A stretch of 64,000 nt of DNA from Cellulomonas sp. Y8 (GTDB lineage Bacteria > Actinomycetota > Actinomycetes > Actinomycetales > Cellulomonadaceae), in NCBI RefSeq assembly GCF_008033115.1, contig NZ_CP041203.1:3658001-3722000 (forward strand), written 5' to 3'. How positions within the stretch are numbered: the stretch's first letter is position 1; the number at the start of each line of letters is the position of its first letter. The notes below the pieces were generated by a model that worked only from the letters and a program-made list of their open reading frames with translations, had not been told where the DNA came from and did not search any database. The position numbers and the translations under genes are program-made. This document shows, piece by piece, positions 7,488 through 16,883 of this stretch.

Positions 7488-9641
7488 GTGGCCGAGCACA
7501 CCGCCCCCGAGTCCCTGCTGGACCTGGCGCGGGCGCACGGCGTCGCCACGGAGTTCCAGGAGTTCAACGGCGGGATGCGCGACGTCGCCCCCGCCACCCT
7601 GGTCGCCGTGCTGGGCGCGCTGGGCGTCGACGCCTCGACGCCCGAGCGCGTCGAGGTCGCGCTGCGGCACGCCGAGGACGTCCCCTGGCGCCGGGTGCTG
7701 CCGCCCGTGGTGGTGGTGCGGCAGTCGGACGACGTCCAGGTGGCGGTGCACGTCACGCACGGCGACCCCGTCCGCGCGTGGGTCGAGATCGACGGCGCCG
7801 AGGGCCGCGGCCGCCGCGCCGCCGGGGCCGTCACCGAGCGGGTCGAGCTGGAGCAGGCCGACGTCGTGGTCGAGCCGCGCACGGTCGACGGCCGCGAGGT
7901 CGGGCGCGCGACGTTCGTGGTGCCCGCGGGGCTGCCGCTCGGCTGGCACCTCCTGCGCACGTCGGGGCCGTCGGGCGAGGCGGCGAGCCCGCTGGCCGTG
8001 ACGCCCGACCGGCTGGAGCTGCCCGCGGCGCTCGACGAGAAGCGCGCGTGGGGCCTCATGGTCCAGCTGTACTCGGTGCGCTCGCGGGCGTCCTGGGGCG
8101 CGGGCGACCTGCGCGACCTGGCCGACCTGGCGTGGCTGTCGGGGCACGAGGCGGGCGCGCAGTTCCTGCTCATCAACCCGCTGCACGCCGCCGAGCCGGT
8201 GCCGCCGCTCACCCCGTCGCCCTACCTGCCGACCACCCGCCGGTTCGTGAACCCGCTGTACCTGCGCGTGGAGGACGTGCCCGAGACGGCGTACCTGTCG
8301 TCGGCCGACCGGGCGCTCGTCGAGTGGTCCGCCGAGCAGGCGCTCGCGCTCGACACCGACGACGGGCCCATCGACCGCGACGTCGTGTGGGCCGCCAAGA
8401 AGGCCGCGCTGGAGGTCGTGTTCGCCGCGCCGCGGTCGGCCGCCCGGCAGTCGGCGTTCGACGACTTCCGGCGGCGCGAGGGCCGCGGGCTCGAGGACTT
8501 CGCCCTGTGGTGCGCGCTCGCCGAGCAGCACGGCGCCCCGCCGTGGCCCGCCGACCTCCGCGACCCCGCCGCGCCCGGCGCCCTGCGCGCCCGCACCGAG
8601 CTCGCGGACCGGGTGCGGTTCTACTGCTGGCTGCAGTGGCTGTGCGACGAGCAGCTCGCGACCGCGCAGCGCACCGCCCACGAGGCCGGGATGTCGATCG
8701 GGGTCATGCACGACCTGGCGGTCGGGGTGCACCCCGACGGCTCGGACGCCTGGGCGCTCGGCTCGGTGCTGGCGCGCGGGGCCTCCGTCGGCGCCCCGCC
8801 GGACATGTACAACCAGCAGGGGCAGGACTGGTCGCAGCCGCCGTGGCACCCCGCCGAGCTGGAGCGGGTCGCCTACCGGCCGTACCGGGACATGCTGCGG
8901 ACCGTGCTCCGGCACGCGGGCGCCGTCCGGATCGACCACATCATCGGGCTGTTCCGGCTCTGGTGGATCCCGCAGGGCAACAGCCCCGCCGAGGCGACCT
9001 ACGTCCGGTACGACCACGACGCGATGATCGGCATCCTCGCGCTGGAGGCGCACCGCGCGGGCGCGGTCGTCATCGGCGAGGACCTCGGCAACGTCGAGCC
9101 CTGGGTCCGCGACTACCTGCTGGACCGCGGCGTGCTCGGCACCTCGATCCTGTGGTTCGAGAAGGACGCCGAGGGCCGGCCGCTCCCGCCCGAGGACTAC
9201 CGGCGGCTCGCGCTGTCCTCGGTGACGACGCACGACCTGCCGCCCACCGCCGGCTACCTGGCCGAGGAGCACGTCGTGCTCCGCGAGCGGCTGGGTCTGC
9301 TGACGGAGCCGGTCGAGCAGGTGCGGCGCGCGGCGCGGGCCGAGCGCGAGGCGATGCTGACGGTGCTGCGCGAGCGCGGGCTGCTGGGCGACGACCCCAG
9401 CGAGCGCGAGGTCGTCGAGGCCCTGCACCGGTACGTGCTCCGGACGCCGAGCGTGCTCGTCGGGGTGTCGCTGGCGGACGCGGTGGGGGAGCGCCGGGCG
9501 CAGAACCAGCCCGGGACCGACCAGGAGTACCCGAACTGGCGGGTGCCGCTGGCCGACGGCGCCGGGCGGCTGGTGCTGCTCGACGACCTGTTCACCAACG
9601 CGCGGCTGCGGTCGCTCGCGGCGGTGCTGGCGGAGGGCTGA
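7488..9641 (+). CDS. malQ: 4-alpha-glucanotransferase (amylomaltase, GH77)
   Basis: A 717-residue GH77 enzyme that moves maltosyl and longer glucan units between alpha-1,4-glucans in maltodextrin and glycogen turnover. A ~150-residue N-terminal beta domain, usual in actinobacteria, precedes the barrel. Barrel motifs: SIGVMHDLAVGVHPDGSDAW, VRIDHIIGLFRLWW with the nucleophilic Asp, VVIGEDLGNVEPWVRDYL with the acid/base Glu, and TTHDLPPTAGY with the transition-state Asp. GTG 7488 is preferred over GTG 7461 because a CAGGAT box lies 6 bp before it and the protein then begins at conserved sequence. It is cytoplasmic. Confidence 0.95.
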   Translation: MAEHTAPESLLDLARAHGVATEFQEFNGGMRDVAPATLVAVLGALGVDASTPERVEVALRHAEDVPWRRVLPPVVVVRQSDDVQVAVHVTHGDPVRAWVEIDGAEGRGRRAAGAVTERVELEQADVVVEPRTVDGREVGRATFVVPAGLPLGWHLLRTSGPSGEAASPLAVTPDRLELPAALDEKRAWGLMVQLYSVRSRASWGAGDLRDLADLAWLSGHEAGAQFLLINPLHAAEPVPPLTPSPYLPTTRRFVNPLYLRVEDVPETAYLSSADRALVEWSAEQALALDTDDGPIDRDVVWAAKKAALEVVFAAPRSAARQSAFDDFRRREGRGLEDFALWCALAEQHGAPPWPADLRDPAAPGALRARTELADRVRFYCWLQWLCDEQLATAQRTAHEAGMSIGVMHDLAVGVHPDGSDAWALGSVLARGASVGAPPDMYNQQGQDWSQPPWHPAELERVAYRPYRDMLRTVLRHAGAVRIDHIIGLFRLWWIPQGNSPAEATYVRYDHDAMIGILALEAHRAGAVVIGEDLGNVEPWVRDYLLDRGVLGTSILWFEKDAEGRPLPPEDYRRLALSSVTTHDLPPTAGYLAEEHVVLRERLGLLTEPVEQVRRAARAEREAMLTVLRERGLLGDDPSEREVVEALHRYVLRTPSVLVGVSLADAVGERRAQNQPGTDQEYPNWRVPLADGAGRLVLLDDLFTNARLRSLAAVLAEG

Positions 9642-9705
9642 CGCCGAGCGGGTGCGGCGGGTCGCGGGACGACCGGTCGCGCCCGGGTGGCGCGGGGCCC
9701 CTCGC

Positions 9706-9711
9706 TAGGCT
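9706..9711 (+). promoter_or_regulatory. -10 box TAGGCT for the P-loop kinase-like gene
   Basis: Six bp before ATG 9718; no ribosome site is present, as expected for a leaderless message. Confidence 0.45.
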
Positions 9712-9717
9712 GCCCCG

Positions 9718-10299
9718 ATGACCACCTGGCCCCCGCGGCGCGTGCGCGTCGTCGGCAACTCCGGCGCCGGCAAGACGACGTTCGCCCGCGCGCTCGCCCG
9801 GCGCCTCGGCGTCCCGCACCGCGAGCTCGACGAGGTGTTCTGGGGCCCGGACTGGGTGAAGAAGGACCCGGAGGTCGCGCGGGGCATCCTGCGCGAGTTC
9901 CTCGACGGGGCTCCCGGCGGGTGGGTGGTCGACGGGAACTGGAACGACGTCCGGCAGGGGCTCGCCGACGACGTGGACGCCGTCGTGTGGCTCGACTACC
10001 CGCGCCCGCTCGTCATGGCGCGGGTCGTCCGGCGGACGCTGGCGCGGTCCGTGCTGCGCCGGCCGATCTACCACGGCAACACCGAGTCGCTGGCGTCCCT
10101 GGTGCGCACCGACCCGGAGGAGAACATCGTGCTGTGGTCGTGGACCGAGCACGCGGCCTACCGCGAGCGGTACCGGCGCCTCGCGGCGACGGGGACGGTC
10201 CCGGTGGTGCGCCTGCGCACCCCGCGCGCGGCGCGCCGCTGGCTCGCGGCCCTCCCGGCGCCGGCCCCCGCCGCGCCCGCCGAGCGCTCGCCGAGATAG
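9718..10299 (+). CDS. P-loop NTPase, adenylate-kinase-like (FlaR/topology-modulation type)
   Basis: A 193-residue protein with a Walker A loop VVGNSGAGKTTFARALARRL at the N terminus and GGWVVDGNWNDV plus AVVWLDYPRP downstream, the arrangement of small kinase-like P-loop proteins often named topology-modulation protein or FlaR. The ATP-dependent fold is clear; the phosphate acceptor is unknown. The C-terminal ~15 residues are Ala/Pro-rich. Its stop codon (10297-10299) lies inside the left arm of a 17-bp inverted repeat, so the terminator-like repeat and the end of the gene overlap. Confidence 0.85.
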   Translation: MTTWPPRRVRVVGNSGAGKTTFARALARRLGVPHRELDEVFWGPDWVKKDPEVARGILREFLDGAPGGWVVDGNWNDVRQGLADDVDAVVWLDYPRPLVMARVVRRTLARSVLRRPIYHGNTESLASLVRTDPEENIVLWSWTEHAAYRERYRRLAATGTVPVVRLRTPRAARRWLAALPAPAPAAPAERSPR

Positions 10300-10367
10300 G
10301 ACCGCCGCGCCGAGATAGGGCCGTGGGCGGTCCTACCTCGGCACGGGAGCCCTATCTCGGCGAGCGC
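10284..10367. repeat. compound inverted repeat between converging genes (CCGAGATAGG type)
   Basis: Outer arms 10284-10300 and 10351-10367 are an exact 17-bp inverted repeat (GCGCTCGCCGAGATAGG). Inside, CCGAGATAGG recurs at 10310-10319 and pairs with CCTACCTCGG at 10332-10341 with one mismatch. A third pairing, TAGGACCGCC (10297-10306) with GGCGGTCCTA (10326-10335), is exact and would compete. It probably ends transcription in both directions; the alternative folds are unusual. Confidence 0.85.
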
Positions 10368-10386
10368 CCCCCCTGGGCCGCCGCCC

Positions 10387-10432
10387 AGATCGGTGCTTCG
10401 GCGCGAGATCGGTACGTGAAAGCACCGATCTC
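10387..10432. repeat. second inverted repeat before the pepN 3' end (GAGATCGGT type)
   Basis: AGATCGGTGCTT (10387-10398) pairs exactly with AAGCACCGATCT (10420-10431), and GAGATCGGT (10405-10413) with ACCGATCTC (10424-10432). A further copy of ACCGATCTCG follows at 10443-10452. From 10433 to 10553 I see no gene. Confidence 0.75.
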
Positions 10433-10553
10433 GGGCAGAACCACCGATCTCGACGATCACGACGGCGCCGCCCGGGACGGCGACGCGCCCGGTGCCCGGC
10501 CCCCGCGGGCGAGGGTCGGGCGCCGGGCGCGTCAGGCCGGGCCGGGGTGCGGG

Positions 10554-13195
10554 TCAGGCCTCGTGGTAGTGGCGGTCGGCCGCCTGGGCCGCCAGGAGCC
10601 GGCGCACGCCGTCGCGGGCCTCGACCACCAGCCGGCGCAGCGCCGGGGCCGCGTCCGGGTGCGCAGCGAGCCACGCGTCGGTCGCCCCGGCCACGTCGAC
10701 CGCGCCGTCGCCGGCGTCGTCCGCCAGCTCGGTCGGGTACAGGCCGGTCACGATGTTCTGCGCCATCTCGTTGGTCTTCTCGGACCACACGCGCTCGAGC
10801 CCGTCGAAGTACGGGGCCACGAACGGGCGCGGAGCAGCGTGCGGTCGTGCACGCGGCCGAACCCGCCGATGGTCGCGGCCTGCAGGGCGTTCGGCAGCGC
10901 GTCGGAGTCGACGACCGCGGCCCAGGCGGCGGCCTTGGCGTCGGCGGTCGGCAGCGCGGCGCGGGCGGCCGCGGCGGCGCGCTGGCCGGTCGCGGTCGGG
11001 TCCGACGCGAGCTGCGCGTCGATCTCGGCCTCGCCCGCGCGGTCGCCGGCGACCAGCGAGGTCAGCAGCTCCCAGCGCAGGTCGGTGTCGATCGACAGGC
11101 CCTCCAGGCGGGTCCCGCCGTCCAGCAGCGCCGCGACGGCGTCCAGCTGCTCGGTGGTGGACGCCCGGGCGGCGAACGCCTTGACGAGCTGCAGCTGGGT
11201 GTCGCTCCCGCCCTCGGCGTCGGTCGCGAGCGTCCACAGCGCGTCCGCGGCGGCGACCTCGGTGGCCGGGCGGTGCTCGGAGGCCACGTACAGGTCGAGC
11301 GCGGTGTGCAGCTGGCGGAGCAGCACGAGCACGACGGAGGAGTCGGTCTCGTGCGCGATGTTGCCGAGCAGCAGGTCGACGTAGTCGCGCGCCGGGGTCT
11401 CGCCGTCGCGGGTCGCGTCCCAGACCGCCGCCCAGACGAGCGTGCGGGGGAGCGACTCGGTGAAGTGGCCGAGGTGCGCGATCGCGGTGGCGAGCGAGCG
11501 CTCGTCGAGCCGGACCTTGGCGTAGGCGAGGTCGTCGTCGTTGAGCAGCAGCAGGTCGGGCCGCTTCGCGCCGACGAGCTCGGGCACCTCGGTGCGCTCG
11601 CCGTCGACGTCCAGCTCGACGCGCACGACGCGCTCCAGCCGGGTCTCGCCGGAGGCGTCCGCGACGACGTCGTAGCCGCCGACCACGAGGCGGTGCGGGC
11701 GCTGCACGGGGTGCGTCGCGGGCACCTCCTGGCGCACGGCCAGCGCGGTGATCCGCTCGACGCCGTCCTCGCCGACCTCGGACGCGATCTCCGGGCGCAG
11801 CAGGGTCACGCCGGACTGCTCCAGCCACAGCGCCGACCAGGCGGACAGGTCGCGGCCGGAGGTGGCCTCGAGCTCGGTCAGCAGGTCGCGCAGCTCGGTG
11901 TTGCCCCAGGCGTGCTTGGCGAAGTACTGCCGGACGCCCGCGAAGAACTGCTCCTGGCCCACCCAGGCGACGAGCTGCTTGAGCACGCTCGCACCCTTGG
12001 CGTAGGTGATGCCGTCGAAGTTGACCTCGACGTCCTCGAGGTCGCGGATGTCCGCGGCGATCGGGTGCGTGGACGGCAGCTGGTCCTGGCGGTACGCCCA
12101 GCCCTTCTCCAGCGAGGAGAACGTGGTCCACGCCGTCGTCCAGCGGGTGGCCTCGGCGGTCGCGAGGGTGGAGGCGTACTCGGCGAACGACTCGTTCAGC
12201 CACAGGTCGTCCCACCAGCGCATGGTGACCAGGTCGCCGAACCACATGTGCGCGAGCTCGTGCAGGATCGTCACCGCGCGGCGCTCGACCGTGGCCTCCG
12301 GCACCTTGGACCGGAACACGTACGACTCGAGGAACGTGACCGCGCCGGCGTTCTCCATCGCGCCCGCGTTGAACTCCGGCACGAACAGCTGGTCGTACTT
12401 GGCGAACGGGTACGGGAAGTCGAACTGCTCCTCGTAGAACGCGAAGCCGGCCCGCGTGATGTCGAGGATGTTGTCGGTGTCGAGGTGCTGCGCGAGCGAG
12501 CCGCGGCAGTACACGCCGAGCGGGATGGTGCGGCCGTCGCGCGACGTGAGCTCGCCGTGCTCGTGGTGGTACGGGCCGGCGACGACGGCGGTGATGTAGG
12601 ACGCGATGCGCGGCGTGGGCTCGAACGTCCAGGTGGCGGTGCCCTCGTCGCGGCCGCCGTTGCGGTTGGTGCCGCCCTCGACCGCGACCGGCTCGCCGAC
12701 CGCGGGGGAGTTCGACACGACCACCCAGTGCGCCGGCGCCGTCACCGTGAACGCGAAGGTCGCCTTGAGGTCGGGCTGCTCGAACACGGCGAACACGCGC
12801 CGGGAGTCGGCGACCTCGAACTGCGAGTACAGGTAGACCTCGTCGTCGACCGGGTCGACGAACCGGTGCAGGCCCTCGCCGGTGTTCATGTAGGCGGCGT
12901 CGGCGACGACGACGACCTCGTTCTGCTCGGCCAGGCCGTCGAGGCGGATGCGCGAGTCGGCGACGACGTCGGCGGGGTCCAGCTCGGTCCCGTTCAGCAC
13001 GACGCGGTGCACGGTGGGGGCGATGAGGTCGAGGAACGTGCCGGCGCCGGCCTCGCGGGCGGCGAACCGGACGGTCGTCGTCGAGGTGAACGTCACCGGC
13101 CCCGTCGTCAGGTCGAGCGCCACGTCGTAGGACTGGACGTCGACCAGGGCGGCCCGGGTCCGGGCCTCGTCGCGGGTCAGGTTCTCTGCGGGCAC
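10554..13195 (-). pseudogene. pepN: aminopeptidase N (M1 family), frameshifted near the C terminus
   Basis: From GTG 13195 the frame encodes a full M1 aminopeptidase: the GAMEN exopeptidase motif (FNAGAMENAGAVTF), the zinc site HELAHMWFGDLVTMRWWDDL and NESFAEY, then the helical C-terminal domain. After FGRVHDRTLLR (about 10,828) it leaves frame; the adjoining frame continues RPFVAPYFDGLERVW and KTNEMAQNIVTGLYP to the stop at 10554-10556. One missing base restores ~880 residues. The tail in the second frame is conserved, so a sequence error or a very recent mutation is likely. If real, the enzyme would lose ~90 residues of the C-terminal domain. A GAGGAG ribosome site precedes the start. Confidence 0.85.
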
Positions 13196-13432
13196 GCGGG
13201 GTCTCCTCGTGGAACGTCGGTCGCAGGTCTGCGGTGGTCAGGCTGGCTGACCGTCGCCGCATCATTCCACCAACCGGCGGGTGCGTGCGTCCGCGGTGCC
13301 GGTCGCCGGCGCCGCCCCCACGTGACACGGCCCCCCGGTTCCGGGGCATGATGGCGGACGGCGCGGTCGACCCGGCGGCGCCCGCGTCCGCGCGCACGCA
13401 CCCCGACGTCGACAGCCCGAGGAGCCCTCCCA

Positions 13433-14056
13433 GTGACCGACACGACCGCGCCCGCCCGCGACACCGCCGACTTCTGGTTCGACCCCGCGTGCCCCTGGGC
13501 GTGGATGACGTCGCGCTGGATGACCGAGGTGCAGCGGGTCCGCGACGTGGACGTGCGCTGGCACGTGATGAGCCTGTCCGTGCTCAACGAGGGCCGGGAC
13601 CTGCCCGACGAGTACCGCGAGCTGATGGACGACTCCTGGGCCGCCGTGCGCGTGCTCACCGCCGCCAAGGAGCTGTACGGCGCCGAGCACCTCAAGCCGC
13701 TGTACGACGCGCTCGGCACCCGCCGGCACCCGGGCGGCCGCAAGGACACCTGGGCGATCATCCGCGAGTCGCTGGACGAGGTCGGCCTGCCGCAGTCGCT
13801 GCGGGCGTACGGCGACACCGACGAGTTCGACGAGCAGCTGCGCGCGTCGCACGCCGAGGCGATCGCGCTGGTCGGCGACGAGGTCGGCACCCCGGTCGTG
13901 GCGGTCAACGGCACCGCGTTCTTCGGCCCGGTGATGACGCCGGCGCCGAAGGGCGAGGAGGCCGGCCGGCTGTGGGACGGCTTCGTGCTGATCACCGGCG
14001 TCCCCGGCTTCTACGAGCTCAAGCGCACCCGCACCAAGGGCCCCGTCTTCGACTGA
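13433..14056 (+). CDS. Rv2466c-like thioredoxin-fold protein (DsbA/mycoredoxin-type)
   Basis: A 207-residue DsbA-fold protein closely matching the M. tuberculosis Rv2466c family, a mycothiol-dependent reductase that activates nitro prodrugs: ADFWFDPACPWAWMTSRW at the N terminus, the all-helical insertion, then EVGTPVVAVNGTAFFGPV with the cis-Pro loop, and the C-terminal FELKRTRT-like tail (here YELKRTRTKGPVFD). The active site is CPWA, not the CPWC I recall for Rv2466c, so it has only one redox Cys (Cys20) and would need mycothiol or another thiol as resolving partner. GTG 13433 has GAGGAG upstream. It is divergent from pepN. Confidence 0.85.
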   Translation: MTDTTAPARDTADFWFDPACPWAWMTSRWMTEVQRVRDVDVRWHVMSLSVLNEGRDLPDEYRELMDDSWAAVRVLTAAKELYGAEHLKPLYDALGTRRHPGGRKDTWAIIRESLDEVGLPQSLRAYGDTDEFDEQLRASHAEAIALVGDEVGTPVVAVNGTAFFGPVMTPAPKGEEAGRLWDGFVLITGVPGFYELKRTRTKGPVFD

Positions 14057-14118
14057 GCGTCGGCGCGCGCACCCGCCCCCGGGGCGCGCCGCACCCGCCC
14101 CACCCCCGGAGGTAGCAG

Positions 14119-14676
14119 ATGGCAGCCCTCGCGAACCTGAGCCGTGGCGTCAAGATCTTCCTGGCCGTCGACGTCGTGCTGGTCCTCGGCCTGGTCGTCG
14201 CGGCGATCGTCGTGCTCGGCGGCGGCTCCGACGACGGCGGCGCGGCCGCGAGCCCCTCGGCCCCCGCGTCGCAGGCCGCGTCCGGCGCCGCGACGGACGG
14301 CGCCACGTCCGGCGCGACCAGCGACGTCGCGACGTCGTTCGCGTCCCCGACGGGGAACATCGCCTGCACGATGTCGCCCGACGGCGTGACCTGCACGATC
14401 GCGAACATCCAGTACCAGGTGCCGGCCTCCGAGGGCTGCACGGGGACCACCGGGCACACCGTGGTGCTGAACGAGGCCGACGGCGTCACCACGCCGTGCG
14501 TCGAGGGCCCGGCGCCGGCGCCGGCCTCGGCGGACACCCCGGTGCTCGAGTACGGGCAGACGCAGACGGTCGGGCCGTACACCTGCACGAGCGGGTCGAA
14601 CGGCATGTCCTGCGTGGTCGACGAGACCGGGACCGGGTTCCGGGTCGCGACGGCGGCGCTGACGACGCTGCCCTGA
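14119..14676 (+). CDS. membrane-anchored extracellular protein with DUF6636-like domain
   Basis: A 185-residue protein: one N-terminal transmembrane or uncleaved signal helix (residues 11-35, KIFLAVDVVLVLGLVVAAIV), an Ala/Ser/Gly/Thr linker to about residue 75, and a globular domain with six Cys. The domain carries ASPTGNIACTMSPDGVTCTI and, near the end, YTCTSGSNGMSCVVDETGTG, the paired pattern seen in small secreted actinobacterial proteins of the DUF6636 type. Three disulfides are likely. The function is unknown. ATG 14119 has GGAGG 6 bp upstream. It lies 62 bp after the Rv2466c-like gene. Confidence 0.8.
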   Translation: MAALANLSRGVKIFLAVDVVLVLGLVVAAIVVLGGGSDDGGAAASPSAPASQAASGAATDGATSGATSDVATSFASPTGNIACTMSPDGVTCTIANIQYQVPASEGCTGTTGHTVVLNEADGVTTPCVEGPAPAPASADTPVLEYGQTQTVGPYTCTSGSNGMSCVVDETGTGFRVATAALTTLP

Positions 14677-14697
14677 CGGCGACCGCCCCGCCACGCG

Positions 14698-14735
14698 CCG
14701 CGGCGCCCGCCCCCGGACGGGGACGGGCGCCGCGG
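14698..14735. terminator. hairpin between converging genes
   Basis: CCGCGGCGCCCG (14698-14709) pairs exactly with CGGGCGCCGCGG (14724-14735), with further G/C pairing inside. Confidence 0.75.
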
Positions 14736-14746
14736 TCGTGCGTGCG

Positions 14747-16723
14747 TCACCAGATGCGCACGCGCTCCTCGGGCGCGAGGTACAGCCCGTCGCCGGCCTG
14801 CACGCCGAACGCCGAGTAGAACTCGTCGACGTTGCGCACGACCGCGTTGCAGCGGACCTCGTCCGGCGAGTGCGGGTCGACCGCGAGCCGCCGGATGACC
14901 TCCTCGTCGCGGCCCTTGGCCCGCCACACCTGCGCCCAGCCGAGCAGCACCCGCTGCACGCCGGTGAGGCCGTCGACCTCGGGCGCCTCGTCGAGCGACG
15001 TGCCGAGCGCGATCCGGTAGGCCTTGAGCGCGATCGACAGGCCGCCCAGGTCGCCGATGTTCTCGCCGATGGTGAGCGCGCCGTTCACGTGGTGCGAGCC
15101 GTTCAGCTGCGCGGGGGAGAACGCGTTGTACTGCTCGATGAGCGCCGACGTGCGCTTCTCGAACTCCGCGCGGTCCTGCTCGGTCCACCAGTCCTCGAGC
15201 CGGCCCTGGCCGTCGTACTTGGAGCCCTGGTCGTCGAAGCCGTGGCCGATCTCGTGACCGATGACCGCGCCGATGCCGCCGTAGTTCACGGCGTCGTCCG
15301 CGTCGGCGTCGAAGAACGGCGGCTGCAGGATCGCCGCGGGGAACACGATCTCGTTCATGCCGGGGTTGTAGTAGGCGTTGACCGTCTGCGGGGTCATGAA
15401 CCACTCGTCGCGGTCGATCGGCCTCCCGATCTTGTTCAGCTCGAAGTCCTGCTCGAACGCGGACGCGCGGCGGACGTTGCCCACCAGGTCGTCGGCGCGG
15501 ACCTCCAGGCCCGAGTAGTCGCGCCACTTGACCGGGTAGCCGATCTTCGGCGTGAACGCGTCGAGCTTGGCGAGCGCCTTGGTCTTGGTGTCCTCGCCCA
15601 TCCAGTCGAGCGCGGTGATCGACTCGCGGTACGCCTCGACCAGGTGGCCGACGAGCACCTCCATCCGCTCCTTGTGGGACGGCGGGAAGTGCCGGGCGAC
15701 GTAGACCTCGCCGACGGCCTCGCCCAGCACGCCCTGGACGAGCGAGACGCCGCGCTTCCAGCGGTCCCGGAGCTCCTGGGCGCCGGTCAGCGTGCGGCCG
15801 TGGAAGTCGAAGTTCGCCTCGACCAGCTCGGATGACAGGTACGGGGCGCGCGCGGTGATCGCGTGGTACGCCAGCCAGGCCTGCCAGTCCTCGACCGCCT
15901 CCGAGGCCCAGAGCCCGGCGAACGCGGTGGCGAACGACGGCTCGCGGACCACCAGCTCGTCGAGCGAGCCCTGCGGGGCGCCGAGCGCGCGGGACCACGC
16001 CTCCCAGTCGAAGCCCGGTGCGGTCGTCGCCAGCGCCGAGCGCGTCGTCGGGTTGTACGTGAGGTCGGCGTCGCGGTCCTTGACGACGTCCCAGTGGCCC
16101 GCGGCGATCTTCGTCTCCAGCGCGACGACCCGGCCCGCGGCCTCGTCCGCCGCCGCCTCGTCCGCGGACCAGCCGCCGAGCCGCAGCATCCGCGCGACGT
16201 GCGGGCGGTAGGCGGCCAGCACCGACGCGTACTGCTCGTCGCGGTAGTACGACTCGTCGGGGAGGCCCAGGCCGGACTGGTACAGGTAGACGACGTACCG
16301 CTCGGGGTCCTTGGCGTCGTTGTCGACCCAGAACCCGGTGCCCGCCGCGGCACCCGTGCGCTGCAGCGCGCCGAGCACGTCGGTGAGGTCCTGGCGGGTG
16401 GCGGCCGCGGCGATCGCGGACAGGTCGGGGCGCAGGGGCTCGGTGCCGGCCGCCTCGACCGCGTCGACGTCCATGAACGACGCGTACAGCGCGCCGATCT
16501 GCGCCTGCACGCCCGTGGCGCCAGCGGCCTCGCCGGCCTCGACGATGATGTCCCGGACCTGCTCCTCGGCCTGGTCGTGCAGCGCGCGGAACGAGCCGTC
16601 CATCGCCCGGTCGGCGGGGATCACGTGCTCGGCGGCCCAGCGGCCGTTCACGTGCGCGTACAGGTCGTCCTGGGGGCGGACGGCCGGGTCGAGGGCCGAG
16701 GTGTCGATGCCGCTGCGGGTCAT
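14747..16723 (-). CDS. pepO: M13 family zinc metallopeptidase (neprilysin/PepO type)
   Basis: A 658-residue M13 peptidase. The N-terminal ~400 residues are the helical lid (VRPQDDLYAHVNGRW at the start). The catalytic domain has NAYYNPGMNEIVFPAAILQP, the zinc site VIGHEIGHGFDDQGSKYDG with HExxH, and ENIGDLGG supplying the third ligand. It ends in a family-typical conserved tail, ERVRIW. It cleaves oligopeptides. No signal peptide or membrane helix is seen, so it is cytoplasmic, unlike animal relatives. ATG 16723 follows a GGAAGGGA sequence. Confidence 0.95.
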   Translation of the reverse strand: MTRSGIDTSALDPAVRPQDDLYAHVNGRWAAEHVIPADRAMDGSFRALHDQAEEQVRDIIVEAGEAAGATGVQAQIGALYASFMDVDAVEAAGTEPLRPDLSAIAAAATRQDLTDVLGALQRTGAAAGTGFWVDNDAKDPERYVVYLYQSGLGLPDESYYRDEQYASVLAAYRPHVARMLRLGGWSADEAAADEAAGRVVALETKIAAGHWDVVKDRDADLTYNPTTRSALATTAPGFDWEAWSRALGAPQGSLDELVVREPSFATAFAGLWASEAVEDWQAWLAYHAITARAPYLSSELVEANFDFHGRTLTGAQELRDRWKRGVSLVQGVLGEAVGEVYVARHFPPSHKERMEVLVGHLVEAYRESITALDWMGEDTKTKALAKLDAFTPKIGYPVKWRDYSGLEVRADDLVGNVRRASAFEQDFELNKIGRPIDRDEWFMTPQTVNAYYNPGMNEIVFPAAILQPPFFDADADDAVNYGGIGAVIGHEIGHGFDDQGSKYDGQGRLEDWWTEQDRAEFEKRTSALIEQYNAFSPAQLNGSHHVNGALTIGENIGDLGGLSIALKAYRIALGTSLDEAPEVDGLTGVQRVLLGWAQVWRAKGRDEEVIRRLAVDPHSPDEVRCNAVVRNVDEFYSAFGVQAGDGLYLAPEERVRIW

Positions 16724-16871
16724 GGTCGAGGAGGGTCCCTTCCGGTCGGGCCGGCGCGCGGCCGCGCACCGGGAGCCAGCCTAGGTCGCGGGGCCGACGG
16801 CGCGCTGCCCCGCGCGAGCCCCGCGCCCGGCCGGGACGCGGACGCCCGCGACGCCGCGGCCGGGCGTGCGG

Positions 16872-16877
16872 CAGGAT
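16872..16877 (+). promoter_or_regulatory. -10 box CAGGAT for rpiB
   Basis: Six bp before ATG 16884, leaderless arrangement. Confidence 0.45.
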
Positions 16878-16883
16878 GGCCCC

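Noticed and set aside
10748..13195. pepN ending at 10748 as a normal C terminus
   Set aside because: The last ~30 residues in that frame are unlike the family, and the true C terminus is found in the neighbouring frame; a frameshift explains it better.
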